Part shown: piece after piece, positions 1-5,829 of the stretch
How the letters are laid out: every line of letters starts with the position of its first letter
How positions within the stretch are numbered: position 1 is the first letter of the stretch
Assembly: GCA_003131665.1 (NCBI GenBank)
Contig: PKWA01000028.1
Span: forward strand, 141-11,804
From: Acidimicrobiaceae bacterium
GTDB lineage: Bacteria; Actinomycetota; Acidimicrobiia; Acidimicrobiales; RAAP-2
Length of the DNA: 11,664 nucleotides
Direction of reading: 5' to 3'
Notes under the pieces: generated by a model
Seen by the model: the letters and a program-made list of their open reading frames with translations, nothing else
Databases searched by the model: none
Told to the model about the DNA's origin: nothing
Made by a program: the position numbers and the translations under genes

Positions 1-661
1 CCGAGGCGAGAAAGGCGATCGTGACCCGCCCTTCGTGTTCGAGTGCGTCAAAGCGCGCCGACACCGCCTCGGCGAGCGCGGACTCACTCGCCCCCCAGGT
101 GCGAAGGACGCGACTGCGGATGACGGCCGTCTCGCCGGCCTGGCGTTGTCGCGCCACAAGATCGGGGAGAATCGCGCGCTCAAACATGTCACTCATCTCG
201 TGGGGCACGCCCGGCACGGCGTAGACCACCTTCAGACCAATCGAGCAGATCAGTCCGGGAGCCGTGCCGCGGGTCTGGGGAATGATGGTCGCCCCGCGCG
301 GCACGTCGGCCTGGAGCAAGTTGTTGTCGGGCATTGAGCGCCCGCGCGACTCGAACATCGTGCGGATGATTCCCACCAGTCCTTCGTCGCGATCGAGCGG
401 CACGTTCATCACTTCGGCCAAGGCTGCGCGAGTGATGTCATCTTGCGTCGGGCCCAGTCCCCCACAGACGATCATCGCGTCGCTGCGCGCCAGGGCGGTG
501 CGAAAGGCCAGCACGATTCGCTCGTGGTTGTCACCGACGTGTTGGTGAAAGTGTGACGAGATGCCGTTGGCGGCCAGTCGCTCGCCCAGCCATTGGGAGT
601 TCGTGTCGGGAATCTGACCCAGCAGCAGCTCGGTGCCGACCGCGACGATCTCAACTCGCAC
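1..661 (-). CDS. cinA: CinA-family protein (competence/damage-inducible, MoCF domain), C-terminus cut by window edge
   Basis: Translating the minus strand from a GTG at 661 gives 220 residues open to the left edge. The start MRVEIVAVGTELLLGQIPDT, followed by GGLGPTQDDITR (residues 67-78) and a VPGVPHEM segment near residue 153, is the signature of the CinA N-terminal domain, which has the molybdopterin-binding (MoCF) fold. Family members are linked to competence in some bacteria and to pyridine nucleotide salvage (NMN deamidase or ADP-ribose pyrophosphatase activity) in others. Whether a C-terminal deamidase domain follows cannot be seen. The GTG is chosen because AAGAGGG lies 9 nt upstream (671-677) and the family N-terminus begins exactly there. 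The gene overlaps the end of pgsA by 11 nt, so translation is probably coupled. In many actinobacteria recA follows cinA, and it may lie just beyond the left edge. Confidence 0.93.
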   Translation of the reverse strand, partial: MRVEIVAVGTELLLGQIPDTNSQWLGERLAANGISSHFHQHVGDNHERIVLAFRTALARSDAMIVCGGLGPTQDDITRAALAEVMNVPLDRDEGLVGIIRTMFESRGRSMPDNNLLQADVPRGATIIPQTRGTAPGLICSIGLKVVYAVPGVPHEMSDMFERAILPDLVARQRQAGETAVIRSRVLRTWGASESALAEAVSARFDALEHEGRVTIAFLAS

Positions 662-1223
662 CGGCGACCACCCTCTTACCTACGTAGTAGTACTGCCAGC
701 CGGTGTAGAGCGTCAAGGCGACCGCCAACCAGATCGTCGCGGTCGCGAGCCAGATGTGATGGGCCGTGATCGGTATGACACAAAAGGCGATGGCCCAGTC
801 TTGGACGAAGGTCTTCCACTTGGCGAGTTGACTGGCGGGGATCGAGACGCCGCGCTTGGCCGAGCGCGAGCGGTACACGCTCATCCATATCTCGCGCAGC
901 GTGATGATGATCGCCGGCACGATAAAGGTCGTGACCCCGTGGGGCCGGGCCAGGATAATGGCGTAGAGCCCGCCGAGCACGATCACCTTGTCGGCCAAGG
1001 GATCGAGGAAGGCGCCCGAGGTCGTGGTGCCGTGACGACGCGCCACGATGCCGTCAAAGTAGTCCGACATCGCCGCGAGCAACCCCACGCCCGTGGTCCA
1101 CCACGAGATGCGATCAACGACGATCATGTAGATAAACACCGGCGCCACCAGCAACCGGAATCCGGTCATCAAGTTCGCCGGGGTCAGCAGCGCGGTCGGA
1201 CCGTACGTGTGCTCGGTGCTCAC
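651..1223 (-). CDS. pgsA: CDP-diacylglycerol--glycerol-3-phosphate 3-phosphatidyltransferase
   Basis: A 190-residue integral membrane enzyme of the CDP-alcohol phosphatidyltransferase family. It makes phosphatidylglycerophosphate from CDP-diacylglycerol and glycerol-3-phosphate, the first committed step to phosphatidylglycerol and cardiolipin. The metal-binding catalytic motif is visible: D54-x2-D57-G58-x2-A61-R62 ... G70-x3-D74-x3-D78. The AR-to-G gap is 7 residues, where the usual pattern has about 8. Hydrophobic stretches at about 14-36, 79-92, 99-109 and 134-170 fit a multi-pass protein. The frame is open up to 1271, but the GTG at 1223 is preferred because it overlaps the rimO stop codon in a GTGA junction, a classic coupled start. 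Substrate choice within the family cannot be proven from sequence; operon position beside rimO and cinA supports PgsA over another CDP-alcohol transferase. Confidence 0.9.
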   Translation of the reverse strand: MSTEHTYGPTALLTPANLMTGFRLLVAPVFIYMIVVDRISWWTTGVGLLAAMSDYFDGIVARRHGTTTSGAFLDPLADKVIVLGGLYAIILARPHGVTTFIVPAIIITLREIWMSVYRSRSAKRGVSIPASQLAKWKTFVQDWAIAFCVIPITAHHIWLATATIWLAVALTLYTGWQYYYVGKRVVAGAS

Positions 1224-2521
1224 AGCGCCACCGCTTCTAAGTCCGTACCGCGACTGGCCACAATCTCGCACTCCACCATCGATCCCACGCTAAGGGACCT
1301 GTCAACAATGACAACGCCGTCGATCTCGGGGCACTCGCGCACACTGCGTCCCACGCCGATCGAGTCGATAAGGAGTTGCTGGCGCGTGCCCACCAGGGCG
1401 TCGCGCTTTTTCGCGGTGATGGTGTCTTGGAGCGCGGAGACCTCGCGCAGTCGCTCCAATGCCAGTTCGTGGGGCACCGGCGCGTCTAGGTCGTTGGCGT
1501 AGGTGCCGACCTCGGAGGAGAACGTGAAGAAACCGGCCCAGTCGAGTTGGGCGGACTCGATGAAGTCGAGCAAGATTCGCTGGTCGTCTTCGCTCTCGCC
1601 GGGATAGCCCAAGATGAACGAGGAACGAAACGTCGCCTCCGGCTCTAAGGCACGAATGACGGCGATCCGCTCTAAGAAACGAGCGCCGTCGCCCCAACGG
1701 CGCATGGAGCGAAGCAGGGGTCGCGACGCGTGTTGGAGCGAGAGATCGAAGTACGGCACCCCGGTCGCCAAGATCGTGTCGATCAGTGCCGGCGTGAGGC
1801 CCGATGGGTAGAGATAGAGCAGCCGCACGCGATCGACTTCGCGGCTTAGGGTCCGGGTGAGTTCGATCAGCGGCTGGGTGCCGCCGACGTCGAGTACTTC
1901 TAATGCCTCACCGCGTCCGGCGCGGCGACGGTCGTGGCCCCAACTCGCGAGGTCTTGGGCGATGAGGACGAGTTCTCGCACGCCGCCCTCGACCAGAGCG
2001 CGCGCCTCGGTGAGGATCTCGTCGGTGCTGCGCGAGCGCTGGTCGCCACGAAAGGTGGGAATCGCACAGAAGCCACAGCGCCGGTCGCACCCTTCGGCGA
2101 TCTTGAGGTACGCCCACGGAGCTTTTGCCTTCGGACGAGGCAGGTTCAACAGGTCAAAGGACGACCCCGGACGTTCTCTGAGTTGCACCGGCGTTGACGC
2201 GTACGCCGTCAGACTCTCGCCAAAGCCCGCCACGAGGTCGACTTCGGGCAGCGCGGCCGCGAGTTCCTCGCCGTAGCGCTCGGCCATACAGCCGGTCACG
2301 ACCAAACGGGCCCCGCTCGACTTGCGATCGGCCAGTTCGAGCACGGTCTCGATCGACTCCTCGCGGGCTGCTTCAATGAAGGCGCACGTGTTGGCGACGA
2401 CGAGATCGGCGCTTTCGGGACTGGACGCGACGAGATAGCCCTGGGACTCCAAGAGTCCCGCCAACTTGTCCGAGTCCACGACGTTCTTCGGACACCCGAG
2501 CGTCTCAATCCAGTACCGCAC
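1220..2521 (-). CDS. rimO: Ribosomal protein S12 (aspartate) methylthiotransferase RimO
   Basis: A 433-residue radical SAM methylthiotransferase of the MiaB/RimO family, close to the usual RimO length. It adds a methylthio group to a conserved Asp of ribosomal protein S12. The N-terminal domain carries three cluster-binding cysteines (C10 in ETLGCPKN, C46 in ANTCAF, C78 in VTGCMA). The radical SAM motif CDRRCGFC gives C145, C149 and C152. A C-terminal TRAM-like domain covers roughly 365-433. The GCPKN motif is typical of RimO, whereas MiaB usually has GCQMN. The frame stays open back to 2656, but that extension runs through the tRNA gene. The GTG at 2521 is chosen because AAGGAG (2527-2532) lies 5 nt before it and the domain starts at once. 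It is the first protein gene of the rimO-pgsA-cinA operon. Confidence 0.95.
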   Translation of the reverse strand: MRYWIETLGCPKNVVDSDKLAGLLESQGYLVASSPESADLVVANTCAFIEAAREESIETVLELADRKSSGARLVVTGCMAERYGEELAAALPEVDLVAGFGESLTAYASTPVQLRERPGSSFDLLNLPRPKAKAPWAYLKIAEGCDRRCGFCAIPTFRGDQRSRSTDEILTEARALVEGGVRELVLIAQDLASWGHDRRRAGRGEALEVLDVGGTQPLIELTRTLSREVDRVRLLYLYPSGLTPALIDTILATGVPYFDLSLQHASRPLLRSMRRWGDGARFLERIAVIRALEPEATFRSSFILGYPGESEDDQRILLDFIESAQLDWAGFFTFSSEVGTYANDLDAPVPHELALERLREVSALQDTITAKKRDALVGTRQQLLIDSIGVGRSVRECPEIDGVVIVDRSLSVGSMVECEIVASRGTDLEAVAL

Positions 2522-2540
2522 CACTTCTCCTTCACGTAGC

Positions 2541-2565
2541 GACACCGAGCGCGAGGCTCGGTGTC
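2541..2565 (-). promoter_or_regulatory. Perfect 10-bp hairpin between tRNA-Ser and rimO
   Basis: GACACCGAGC at 2541-2550 is followed after five bases by its exact reverse complement GCTCGGTGTC at 2556-2565. In the minus-strand transcript the hairpin begins 3 nt after the encoded CCA of tRNA-Ser and ends 8 nt before the AAGGAG of rimO. No U-run follows on either strand. It may act as a weak terminator or attenuator of tRNA transcription, a processing signal that frees the tRNA 3' end, or a stabiliser of the rimO 5' end. The structure is seen; the role is inference. Confidence 0.6.
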
Positions 2566-2568
2566 TGC

Positions 2569-2662
2569 TGGCGGAGAGGGAGGGATTTGAACCCTCGGGC
2601 CCACTTTCGCAGGCCGCATTCTTAGCAGGAATGTGGTTTAAACCGGACTCACCCACCTCTCC
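2569..2662 (-). tRNA. tRNA-Ser (anticodon GCU), CCA encoded
   Basis: The minus strand folds as a class II tRNA. The acceptor stem is GGAGAGG (2662-2656) with CCTCTCC (2579-2573), then discriminator G and an encoded CCA (2571-2569). The D-stem is GGT/ACC. The anticodon stem CATTC/GAATG encloses loop CTGCTAA, giving anticodon GCT, which reads AGC and AGU serine codons. The long variable arm GGCCTGC-GAAA-GTGGGCC closes on a GNRA-type tetraloop, as expected for tRNA-Ser. The T-arm is GAGGG-TTCAAAT-CCCTC. The gene lies upstream of rimO on the same strand and may share its transcript. Confidence 0.97.
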
Positions 2663-2663
2663 C

Positions 2664-2681
2664 TAGTAGGTGAGCCTACTA
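2664..2681 (-). promoter_or_regulatory. Likely tRNA-Ser promoter -10 box inside a perfect inverted repeat
   Basis: TAGTAGG (2664-2670), four bases, then CCTACTA (2675-2681) form a perfect 7-bp inverted repeat. Read on the minus strand it contains TAGGCT (2678-2673), a TANNNT-type -10 box that would start transcription about 3 nt before the tRNA 5' end. The same hexamer precedes the S53 peptidase gene. No convincing -35 box lies 17-18 nt further upstream. The repeat could be an operator or chance symmetry. Confidence 0.45.
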
Positions 2682-2767
2682 AAGAAGGGTCCGAAGCTCT
2701 CCGCGCTATCTAACGGTCCCGGAGCGAAGAGTTCGCCAATGGCTTCGACTCGTTGGGAGATCAACGT

Positions 2768-2803
2768 AGAGCACCGCCAGTCCTGGGCGACTGGCGGTGC
2801 TCT
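2768..2803 (-). terminator. Strong 14-bp hairpin, probable terminator of the sulfate-type binding protein gene
   Basis: AGAGCACCGCCAGT at 2768-2781 and its exact reverse complement at 2790-2803 flank an 8-nt loop. The hairpin starts 22 nt after the stop codon of the minus-strand binding protein gene, the normal place for a terminator. A real U-run is lacking on both strands, so it may be a U-less terminator of the kind proposed for high-GC actinobacteria, or an mRNA 3'-end stabiliser. The rest of 2682-2767 holds nothing recognisable. Confidence 0.6.
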
Positions 2804-2825
2804 GACGGAAACGTCGACGCGTTAC

Positions 2826-3848
2826 TCAGCTGGTAAAGCCGTGGGCCGCCTCGTCCTTGGTCACGATGCCCGTAGGGGAAAAGAACTTGTTCGTGACGTT
2901 GGTCCATCCCCCAAGCGCCTTAATGGTCACCAATTTTGGCGGCGTGTAGAACACCTGCGCTTGGAGCTTCTGGAACTGCGGCAAGGTGGAGCGGAAGTGC
3001 TGGTGAATCCAGATGGTCTGACCGTCCACTGAGAAGAGGTACGCGTAAAAAGCCACCGCGGCGGGCTTGGCGAGCCCCGAGGTCGTCAGCGCGGAAGGGT
3101 TTTGAATCAACACGTTCTGCTTCGGCTCGACGACTTGGACCTGTTGACCAGTCGATATCGCGGTGTCGCCATCGGCTTCGTAGGCCAACAGGACATTGCC
3201 CGCGCCCGAGGTAAAGGTGGCGAGGGCCTTGGAGCCGCTGGGCGGCTCGGCGACGACGTTGCCAATCAGCTTGTTCAAGTAGGTGTTGGCCTTGGCCGCA
3301 CTCTGCTTTTGTTGCAGCTGTGACTCGTATGCGGCCAGCAAGTTCCAACGAGCGCTGCCCGAGCTGATCGGGTCTGGCGTCACGATCTGTACGCCCTTTT
3401 TGGTCAGGCTGTCCCAACCGGTAATGCCGAGCGGGTTACCACGACGCACCACGAGCGCAACGACCGAATCGGTCATGATGTTTTGTTCCGCGGCGCCCGC
3501 CGAGTACGAAGCCCACGAACCACTCACGAGGCCCGCGCTCACCAAGAGATCCAAATCCGGCTGTTGGGAGAAAAGGGTAACGTCGGCCGGTTGACCGGCG
3601 ACGACACTTTCCGCTTGAGTCGTCGAGGCGCCAAAGGAGTTGGTGAACGTCACGCCCTGGCCCGCGGGCGTGGCCTCGAAGGCCTTCTCCAACGCGCTAA
3701 AGGCCGTCGAGACCACTGAATAACCAACGACATTGACCGTGGTCGCCGACGCGGCGCCTGAGGTCGTCGAGGGCGCCACGACCAGTAGACCCAAGGGCAA
3801 CAACATGGCCACGAGTCCGGTCATTCGCCTTTTGGTGACTCTCATCAT
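2826..3848 (-). CDS. Sulfate/thiosulfate-type ABC transporter substrate-binding protein, orphan
   Basis: A 340-residue exported binding protein of the sulfate-binding (Sbp/CysP, SBP_bac_11-like) family. The signal peptide has basic residues (R3, K6, R7, R8), a hydrophobic core at about 11-26 and a likely cleavage after GAASA (residue 35). Family features are the SFGASTTQAESV stretch (71-82), then ADVTLFSQ (88-95), DSVVALVVRRGNP (127-139), and SSGSARWN (162-169), which matches the SGGARWN block of sulfate-binding proteins. By family it would capture sulfate, thiosulfate or a similar oxyanion for an importer. No CysT/CysW/CysA permease or ATPase partner lies next to it. The start at 3848 has AAAGGA 8 nt upstream (3857-3862); a second ATG follows at once. 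It is divergent from the amino acid importer. The exact ligand is not provable here. Confidence 0.85.
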   Translation of the reverse strand: MMRVTKRRMTGLVAMLLPLGLLVVAPSTTSGAASATTVNVVGYSVVSTAFSALEKAFEATPAGQGVTFTNSFGASTTQAESVVAGQPADVTLFSQQPDLDLLVSAGLVSGSWASYSAGAAEQNIMTDSVVALVVRRGNPLGITGWDSLTKKGVQIVTPDPISSGSARWNLLAAYESQLQQKQSAAKANTYLNKLIGNVVAEPPSGSKALATFTSGAGNVLLAYEADGDTAISTGQQVQVVEPKQNVLIQNPSALTTSGLAKPAAVAFYAYLFSVDGQTIWIHQHFRSTLPQFQKLQAQVFYTPPKLVTIKALGGWTNVTNKFFSPTGIVTKDEAAHGFTS

Positions 3849-3870
3849 CTGTGGGTTCCTTTATACATAA

Positions 3871-3882
3871 CAATTTCCATTG
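3871..3882. repeat. Small inverted repeat in the AT-rich 5' leader of the binding protein gene
   Basis: CAATTTCCATTG is two CAAT/ATTG half-sites around four bases, within an AT-rich block (about 3861-3897) that stands out from the GC-rich surroundings. It lies between the predicted transcription start (about 3896) and the start codon of the minus-strand gene, so it could be an operator or a small RNA hairpin. The symmetry is short and could be chance. Confidence 0.25.
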
Positions 3883-3903
3883 ATTTAATAGAGATTCCGA
3901 TAG

Positions 3904-3932
3904 ACCATATTCGACTCCGCCGACCGAGTCAA
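3904..3932 (-). promoter_or_regulatory. Promoter of the sulfate-type binding protein gene
   Basis: On the minus strand TTGACT (3932-3927) and TATGGT (3909-3904) are separated by exactly 17 nt, a near-consensus vegetative promoter. Transcription would start near 3896 and give a leader of about 48 nt carrying AAAGGA. The spacer contains a GACTC/GAGTC inverted repeat (3913-3917 and 3926-3930) that could be an operator. Confidence 0.6.
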
Positions 3933-4008
3933 GTCATTTGCCCAGAAATTCATGAAAATCTCCATCCGGGGCCGGAACCGTAGGCAAAAACAAGCCAAGT
4001 CCGAGCGT

Positions 4009-4014
4009 TACACT
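4009..4014 (+). promoter_or_regulatory. Possible -10 box of the amino acid importer operon
   Basis: TACACT fits the TANNNT pattern and is identical to the box before the DUF4395 gene. Initiation 8 nt downstream (about 4022) would give a short leader of about 33 nt holding the 4027-4040 hairpin and the ribosome binding site. There is no recognisable -35 box at 3986-3991, so the call is tentative. Confidence 0.35.
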
Positions 4015-4026
4015 GGCTGACACCGC

Positions 4027-4040
4027 GAGGTGAAAACCTC
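4027..4040 (+). promoter_or_regulatory. GAAA-loop hairpin just before the ribosome binding site of the importer operon
   Basis: GAGGT (4027-4031), GAAA, ACCTC (4036-4040) make a perfect 5-bp stem with a GNRA tetraloop, ending 2 nt before GAAGGG (4043-4048). The stem sits in the predicted leader of the binding protein gene and could affect ribosome access or mRNA 5' stability. The function is inference. Confidence 0.35.
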
Positions 4041-4054
4041 CTGAAGGGATGTTT

Positions 4055-4936
4055 ATGCGTGTCGCTCGTCTCGTCCTCACTTCATTTCTCGGCGCCGCGA
4101 CCCTGTGCGCCACGACACTGAGCATCGGCTTGGGCGCGAGCGGCGCCGGCGCGGCAACGCCGCTCGCGGGCTGTGCCACGACGCTCTCTTCACACGAGTA
4201 CACCTCGGGCAAGCTCACCGTCGCGACCGACAGTCCGGCCTACACCCCGTGGTTCGTCAACAACTTGCCGTCCAACGGCAAGGGCTACGAGTCGGCCGTG
4301 GTGTACGCCATCGCGAAGGTCCTCGGTATCAACAAGTCCAACGTCACGTGGGTGGTGGAGCCCTTCGACTCGAGTTACGTGCCCGGAACGAAGAAGTTTG
4401 ACTTCGACATCAATGAGATCTCCTACACGTCCGAACGCGCGAGGGTCGTGAGCTTTTCTGAGAGTTACTACAACGTCCAACAGTCCATCGTCGCTTTGAA
4501 GACCAACCCCATTGTTACCAAGCACACGCCCAAAGAGCTCAAGAGTTACCTCTACGGCGACCAGATCGGCACGACGGGCCTCGCCTACATCAACGATCAC
4601 ATCCACCCCACGCGCGGCGCGCGGGTCTACTCCACGCTTGATCAAGCGGTCGCCGCACTTCAGAGCAAGCAGATCGACGCGATCGTGATCGACACCCCAA
4701 CGGGTCAGTACATGGCCTCGGCGCAGATCCTCAACAAGAACAAGAAGCCCATCGCGACCCAGGTCGGCCAGTTTCCGAGCGTGGGCGAACACTACGGCCT
4801 GTTGTTCCAAAAAAACAGCCTCTTGGAAAGTTGCATTAACTCGGCCATCGCCACCTTGAAGACCAACGGCACCTTGACGGCGCTGCAGCACCAGTGGCTG
4901 GGTCTTTACACCAGCGTGCCCACTATCGAGCCCTAG
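4055..4936 (+). CDS. Polar amino acid ABC transporter substrate-binding protein
   Basis: A 293-residue exported solute-binding protein of family 3 (SBP_bac_3). The N-terminal signal has R2 and R5, a hydrophobic stretch at 6-27, and an Ala/Gly-rich cleavage region near 28-34. The mature part starts GKLTVATDSPAYTPWF (52-67). It has FDINEISYTSERARVVSFSE (117-136), where the Arg after TSE fits the conserved ligand-carboxylate contact of this family, and ends with the typical TLKTNGTLTALQHQWLG. C40 (in LAGC) and C260 are the only cysteines in the mature part and may form a disulfide; alternatively LAGC may act as a late lipobox. The ATG at 4055 is preferred over the one at 4049 because GAAGGG (4043-4048) is 6 nt from it. 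It is the first gene of the importer operon. Ligand unknown: polar amino acid, possibly cystine. Confidence 0.9.
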   Translation: MRVARLVLTSFLGAATLCATTLSIGLGASGAGAATPLAGCATTLSSHEYTSGKLTVATDSPAYTPWFVNNLPSNGKGYESAVVYAIAKVLGINKSNVTWVVEPFDSSYVPGTKKFDFDINEISYTSERARVVSFSESYYNVQQSIVALKTNPIVTKHTPKELKSYLYGDQIGTTGLAYINDHIHPTRGARVYSTLDQAVAALQSKQIDAIVIDTPTGQYMASAQILNKNKKPIATQVGQFPSVGEHYGLLFQKNSLLESCINSAIATLKTNGTLTALQHQWLGLYTSVPTIEP

Positions 4937-4938
4937 TC

Positions 4939-5829
4939 GTGGCGTTGACGACCGACGAGGGTTCGTCGCCGACGCCGCCACTACTCTTCGCCTCGAGGCG
5001 ACGTCGCCTGCTGGTGGGACGTCGAGGCGTCGTGGCGAGCGCGATATCGAGCGTGATCATCCTGGGCGTGATCGTCGCCGTCTTTTGGCTGGCGCCCGGC
5101 GGCGCCACGGTGCGCTACTTCTTCTTCAACCCACATCTGATGTGGCAGGCCTTCGTCGGCGACCCCCGTCGCGGTCTCAGTTCGGTCGGCTGGGGACTCA
5201 TTACCAATCTGTGGATGTTCGCCGTCTCAGAAGTGCTCGTGCTCTTCTTCGGCCTGGTCATCGCGTGGGTCCGTCTTAGCCAGTCACCGGTGCTCTTTCC
5301 CTTTCGCGTACTCGCCACGATGTACACCGACGTCTTTCGAGGCGTGCCCATCTTGCTCGTGATCTTCATGGTCGGCTTCGGATTACCCGAACTCAACATC
5401 GGCTTTCTCTCCACCCAGTCTCCGGCGGTGTACGGCTGCACGGCGCTCACGATCACTTACAGCGCCTACGTCGCCGAGGTCTACCGGGCCGGGGTCTTCT
5501 CCGTGCCGCACGGACAACTCCTCGCCGCTCGTTCCCTGGGACTGACCCATACCGCCACCATGCGCCGGGTCATCTTGCCCCAAGCGGTGCGCACCGTGAT
5601 CCCGCCGCTGTTGAACGACCTCATCTCACTGCAAAAGGACACCGCGTTGGTTTCGGTGCTCGGGGTCATCGAAGCAACCCGGGCCGCGCAGATCTACGGC
5701 TCGACGGTGTTCAACTTCTCGGGCTACACCGTGGCCGCGATTCTGTTCTTGCTTCTCACCATCCCGATGACCCGTTTCACGGATCACCTCATCGCGCGCG
5801 ACCGCTCTCGCCGATTGGCCGGCGTGTAG
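4939..5829 (+). CDS. Polar amino acid ABC transporter permease (HisM/GlnP type)
   Basis: A 296-residue inner-membrane permease that would form the translocation pore of the amino acid importer. Hydrophobic segments are visible at about 31-51, 89-111, 118-148, 162-180, 232-245 and 260-277. The cytoplasmic EAA loop that docks on the ATPase is EVYRAGVFSVPHGQLLAARS (180-199) followed by LGLT, and the ILPQAVRTVIPPLLND segment (212-227) is typical of the family. The N-terminal 30 residues are Arg-rich and cytoplasmic. The GTG at 4939 is chosen because it is 2 nt after the stop of the binding protein gene. An in-frame GTG at 4894 would overlap that gene by 43 nt, and neither has a clear Shine-Dalgarno sequence, so the start is uncertain and probably coupled to upstream translation. 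Only one permease gene is present, so the pore is probably a homodimer. Confidence 0.92.
   Translation: MALTTDEGSSPTPPLLFASRRRRLLVGRRGVVASAISSVIILGVIVAVFWLAPGGATVRYFFFNPHLMWQAFVGDPRRGLSSVGWGLITNLWMFAVSEVLVLFFGLVIAWVRLSQSPVLFPFRVLATMYTDVFRGVPILLVIFMVGFGLPELNIGFLSTQSPAVYGCTALTITYSAYVAEVYRAGVFSVPHGQLLAARSLGLTHTATMRRVILPQAVRTVIPPLLNDLISLQKDTALVSVLGVIEATRAAQIYGSTVFNFSGYTVAAILFLLLTIPMTRFTDHLIARDRSRRLAGV

Noticed and set aside
633..1502. 289-codon open frame on the plus strand
   Set aside because: It lies antisense to pgsA and rimO, is Arg/His/Asp-rich without domain features, and arises from the GC-rich codon structure of the real genes.
2522..2656. In-frame extension of rimO upstream to 2656 (45 extra residues)
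   Set aside because: It runs through the tRNA-Ser gene and lacks similarity to RimO N-termini. The GTG at 2521 has a proper ribosome binding site and begins the domain directly.
2826..3848. Phosphate-binding protein (PstS) as identity of the orphan binding protein
   Set aside because: The VVALVVRRGNP and SSGSARWN blocks match sulfate-binding proteins, and PstS motifs are not seen.
4190..4981. 263-codon open frame on the minus strand
   Set aside because: Antisense to the well-supported amino acid binding protein gene, with low-complexity Val/Gly/Asp/Arg composition and no motif.
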